A stretch of DNA of 64,000 bases, taken from assembly GCA_965202875.1 (NCBI GenBank), contig OZ241870.1:5332001-5396000 (forward strand), read 5' to 3'. The notes under the pieces were generated by a model. That model had not been told where the DNA came from and did not search any database. It saw nothing but the letters and a program-made list of their open reading frames with translations. Below are positions 61,721-64,000 of the stretch, piece by piece (the first letter of the stretch is position 1; each line of letters starts with the position of its first letter). The position numbers and the translations under genes were made by a program. Source of the DNA: HK1 sp965202875 (lineage in GTDB: Bacteria; Pseudomonadota; Gammaproteobacteria; HK1).

Positions 61721-62869
61721 TTGAGGATCGCGTTCTACGCGCCGCTCAAGGCGCCGGTTCATCCCGTTCCCTCGGGCGATCGCCTCATCGCCTGGCTGCT
61801 GGTCCGAGCGCTGGAGCGGGCCGGCCACGAAGTGGTGCCGGCGTCGCGGCTGCGGGCGTTCGAGGGCGTCGGAGACCGCCGCCGCCAGCTCCGGCTGGCG
61901 CGCGTCGCGCGGGCGGAGGCGCGGCGGTTGCTCGATCGCTGGCTGGGCTCGCCCCGGTCCCCCCGGTGCTGGTTCACGTACCACCTCTACCACAAGGCGC
62001 CGGACTGGATCGGCCCGCGGGTCAGCGCCCGGTTGGGGATCCCCTACCTCGTCGCGGAGGCGTCCTACGCGCCGAAGCAGGTCCGCGGCGCCTGGCGGCA
62101 CGGCCATCGCGCGGTCGCGGCGGCGCTTTCGCGGGCGGATCGGCTGATCGCGCTCAATCCGGACGACGTGCCCGGCCTCGAAGGGTTGCTGGGAAGCGAC
62201 GCGCGGATCCGCCGGCTCGCACCCTTCCTCGACACCGATGCCGTCCGGCCCCACGGTGACCGCTTGCGACGCCGCGGGCGCATCGTGCGTCTCGTGGGCG
62301 CCGGCGCCGGGATCCCGCTTCTCGCGTGCGTCGCGATGATGCGCGAGGGGTGCAAGGCGGAATCGTTCAAGCTGCTGGCCCGCGCCCTCGAAGGGATCAC
62401 GCGGAGGGCGTGGCACCTGCTCGTGGTGGGAGACGGTCCCGCGCGCCGTGAGGTGGAGGCGGCGTTTGCGGAGCTCGAGGCAGCCGGACGGGTGACCTTT
62501 CTCGGAGTACGGCGAGGGGCGGCGCTGCATGGGATCGTGAGTGCTTGCGATCTCTTCGTGTGGCCCGCGCTCGGAGAAGCGATCGGCATGGCGATGCTCG
62601 AAGCCCAGGCGCTGGGCGTACCGGTGGTCGCCGGCAGGACGCGCGGGGTGGGAGGTGTCGTCAGCCACGGCGCCGGGGGGTGGCTCGTGCCGGAGGGCGA
62701 CGCCGAGGCGTTCGCCGGTGCGGTGGAGAAAGCGCTGGCCGACCCGGCCGCCTTGGTCGCGGCCGGGGCGACGGCACGCACCCGGGTCCGTGTCGGGCAC
62801 GGGATCACGTCGGCATCCCGCGACCTCGACCGGTGGATCGGGGAAGCAGGGGCCGAAGTGGAAGCCTGA
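61721..62869 (+). CDS. Glycosyltransferase family 4 (second)
   Basis: GT-B enzyme of 382 aa. The N-terminus MRIAFYAPLKAPVHPVPSGD is a typical GT4 beginning; the central and C-terminal parts contain HLLVVGDGPARREVEAAFAE, VTFLGVRRGAALHGIVSACD, ALGEAIGMAMLEAQALGVPV and SHGAGGWLVPEGDAEAF. The second acidic motif EAIGMAMLEA holds the donor-phosphate Glu pair. A TTG start at 61721 with no strong ribosome-binding site is used; the 235-bp gap from the previous gene holds nothing recognisable. It converges closely on aceK (19 bp). Confidence 0.9.
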   Translation: MRIAFYAPLKAPVHPVPSGDRLIAWLLVRALERAGHEVVPASRLRAFEGVGDRRRQLRLARVARAEARRLLDRWLGSPRSPRCWFTYHLYHKAPDWIGPRVSARLGIPYLVAEASYAPKQVRGAWRHGHRAVAAALSRADRLIALNPDDVPGLEGLLGSDARIRRLAPFLDTDAVRPHGDRLRRRGRIVRLVGAGAGIPLLACVAMMREGCKAESFKLLARALEGITRRAWHLLVVGDGPARREVEAAFAELEAAGRVTFLGVRRGAALHGIVSACDLFVWPALGEAIGMAMLEAQALGVPVVAGRTRGVGGVVSHGAGGWLVPEGDAEAFAGAVEKALADPAALVAAGATARTRVRVGHGITSASRDLDRWIGEAGAEVEA

Positions 62870-62888
62870 GCGCGGGGGTCGCGCGGGC

Positions 62889-64000
62889 TCACTCCCCGGC
62901 CGGGGCGCTCGGCCAGCCCGGGTGGTCGAGCTTTCGCTGCTCGGGGTAGAGGCGGATGCTCGGCACCCGGCCCCGGTCGAGATCGTCCTGCATGCGTTCC
63001 CAGTATCCGGTGGTCAGGAGGTCGCCGTGCACGTCCCGGAACAGCCGGCGCAGCCTCCGGTCGGGGATGCGGAAGCCGGCCTCGATCTCCTCGGGCAGAA
63101 AGATGACGCCGTCCTCGTAGAACCAGTCGGGGACGTCGTCCTCGCCGTCGAACCGCCCGGCGTTCGATCGGATCTTGACCTCGGTGAGGGGCTCCAGGGC
63201 GTCGTAGTCGAACAGGTAGACCTTCCGGAAGCGGCTGACCCCGTAGTTGCGTGCGTCGAGGTCCTGGTTGAAGACGTTCGCCGCGGCGTTGTTCTTGATG
63301 CAGTGCCCAAGGTTGACGATGGCCTCCCGAACCTCCTCCGGGGTCGCGTCCCGCAGAAACACGGGCAGCGGCCGCACCCGGCGCTGGACGATGAGGTGTT
63401 TCAGGATCACCGCATCGTCGCGCAACGACACGCTCTCGCCCGCGTCGCGTAGCAGCTCTGCGAGGAGCTCCGGTTCGAACCACGCGGGATCGAGCTCCAG
63501 GTTGTAGTAGATGATGTTGTCGAGCATGGAGCCGGTGCGGTCGATCTCGTGCACGCGGCGGTACTTGTCGAGCACCGCCCCGATGCCGGGGAATTCGCCC
63601 CACTTGTACTGGTCGGTCGGGGTGTTCCGGATCACCTTCAGGTTGTAGTCCGAGGACGGCGCCGCGAATCCGACGGCGACCGAGCCGCGGAACCCGACCG
63701 CGGTGGTGAACACCTCCCGGTGCTCCGCCAGCTCTTCGCGCAGCTCGTTCATCACCGCCACCTTCCCGACGTGGTTGAACCCGATCGTCGAGTAGTGCAG
63801 CCCGAGGCGCCGGGTCGGCATGACGGTGTGCAGGAACGCGGCGAGCTCGTGATAGTGGTTGTTGGTGACGTGGAAATTCGCAAGGGTGGAGCTGAAGAGG
63901 TTGTGGGCATCCGCCTCGCCCGCGAGGACCGCCTGCACGTAGATCCCGGCCTCGTGGTTGAGCAGGGCGAGGATGAGGGGCGTCGCACTCGCATCGTCGA
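62889..64000 (-). CDS. aceK: Isocitrate dehydrogenase kinase/phosphatase, C-terminal part (5' end outside window)
   Basis: Bifunctional enzyme that phosphorylates and dephosphorylates isocitrate dehydrogenase to switch flow between the TCA cycle and the glyoxylate bypass. About 370 residues of a ~580-aa protein are in the window, all from the C-terminal side. Seen here: FHVTNNHYHELAAFLHTVMP, a glycine-rich ATP loop region (VGFRGSVAVGFAAPSSDYNL with the Lys of LKVIRN), ILKHLIVQRRVRPLPVFL, IKNNAAANVFNQDLDARNYG and YLFDYDALEPLTEV. The open frame continues to the window edge. No aceA or aceB is seen in the window. Confidence 0.9.
   Translation of the reverse strand, partial: DDASATPLILALLNHEAGIYVQAVLAGEADAHNLFSSTLANFHVTNNHYHELAAFLHTVMPTRRLGLHYSTIGFNHVGKVAVMNELREELAEHREVFTTAVGFRGSVAVGFAAPSSDYNLKVIRNTPTDQYKWGEFPGIGAVLDKYRRVHEIDRTGSMLDNIIYYNLELDPAWFEPELLAELLRDAGESVSLRDDAVILKHLIVQRRVRPLPVFLRDATPEEVREAIVNLGHCIKNNAAANVFNQDLDARNYGVSRFRKVYLFDYDALEPLTEVKIRSNAGRFDGEDDVPDWFYEDGVIFLPEEIEAGFRIPDRRLRRLFRDVHGDLLTTGYWERMQDDLDRGRVPSIRLYPEQRKLDHPGWPSAPAGE

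Overview
High-GC bacterial chromosome, almost certainly a gammaproteobacterium. The case rests on gene content and order: radC / coaBC-dut-algC-argB-slmA, tig-clpP-clpX-lon, trpD-trpC next to an OsmC-like gene, yqgE/ruvX/pyrB, and an aceK fragment at the right edge. SlmA and AceK are mainly proteobacterial and coaBC-dut-algC-argB is a pseudomonad-like order. The genus cannot be named from the sequence alone. Coding density is high and GTG or TTG starts are common.

Layout. 0.3-5.1 kb: a complete BMP-type (nucleoside-like) ABC importer. 5.3-10.7 kb: an Uma2 nuclease-fold gene, then a minus-strand block osmC-like, trpC, trpD, gph, a small unknown gene and radC; trpE and trpG are absent from where they would be expected. 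10.8-15.6 kb: coaBC-dut-algC-argB-slmA, tightly packed. 15.8-20.4 kb: accessory and decaying DNA: a YgjP-like metalloprotease, a glycosyltransferase remnant, an M15 peptidase, a class III aminotransferase, a frameshifted LysR gene, a perfect inverted repeat, and a desaturase head joined to a Rieske tail. 20.5-28.6 kb: a NarX/NarL-like two-component pair facing a co-directional cluster with a MotA/TolQ/ExbB channel protein, two single-span partners and a double-domain sulfatase-modifying-factor-fold protein; this cluster is the best candidate for an undescribed system.

28.8-33.5 kb: phosphonoacetate hydrolase, a CaiB-type CoA transferase, aspartate carbamoyltransferase and RuvX. 34-41 kb: yqgE and the tig-clpP-clpX-lon proteostasis block, then tRNA-Val and tRNA-Asp behind a strong sigma70-like promoter. 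41.3-45.7 kb: a serA-like gene, serC and DUF1015 (serine synthesis), a diverged duplicate of the DUF1015 3' end, and a Sco-type copper protein. 46-50.8 kb: a KDPG-aldolase-like protein lacking the catalytic lysine, a doubly damaged MscS-family gene, and an HcnB-like oxidoreductase.

51-57.2 kb: a prepilin-like protein, a lone ABC ATPase, a very unusual degenerate ABC transporter followed by a cyclic-nucleotide-binding protein, and an HD hydrolase. 57.4-62.9 kb: a membrane class III nucleotide cyclase facing three glycosyltransferases. 62.9 kb to the edge: the C-terminal part of isocitrate dehydrogenase kinase/phosphatase.
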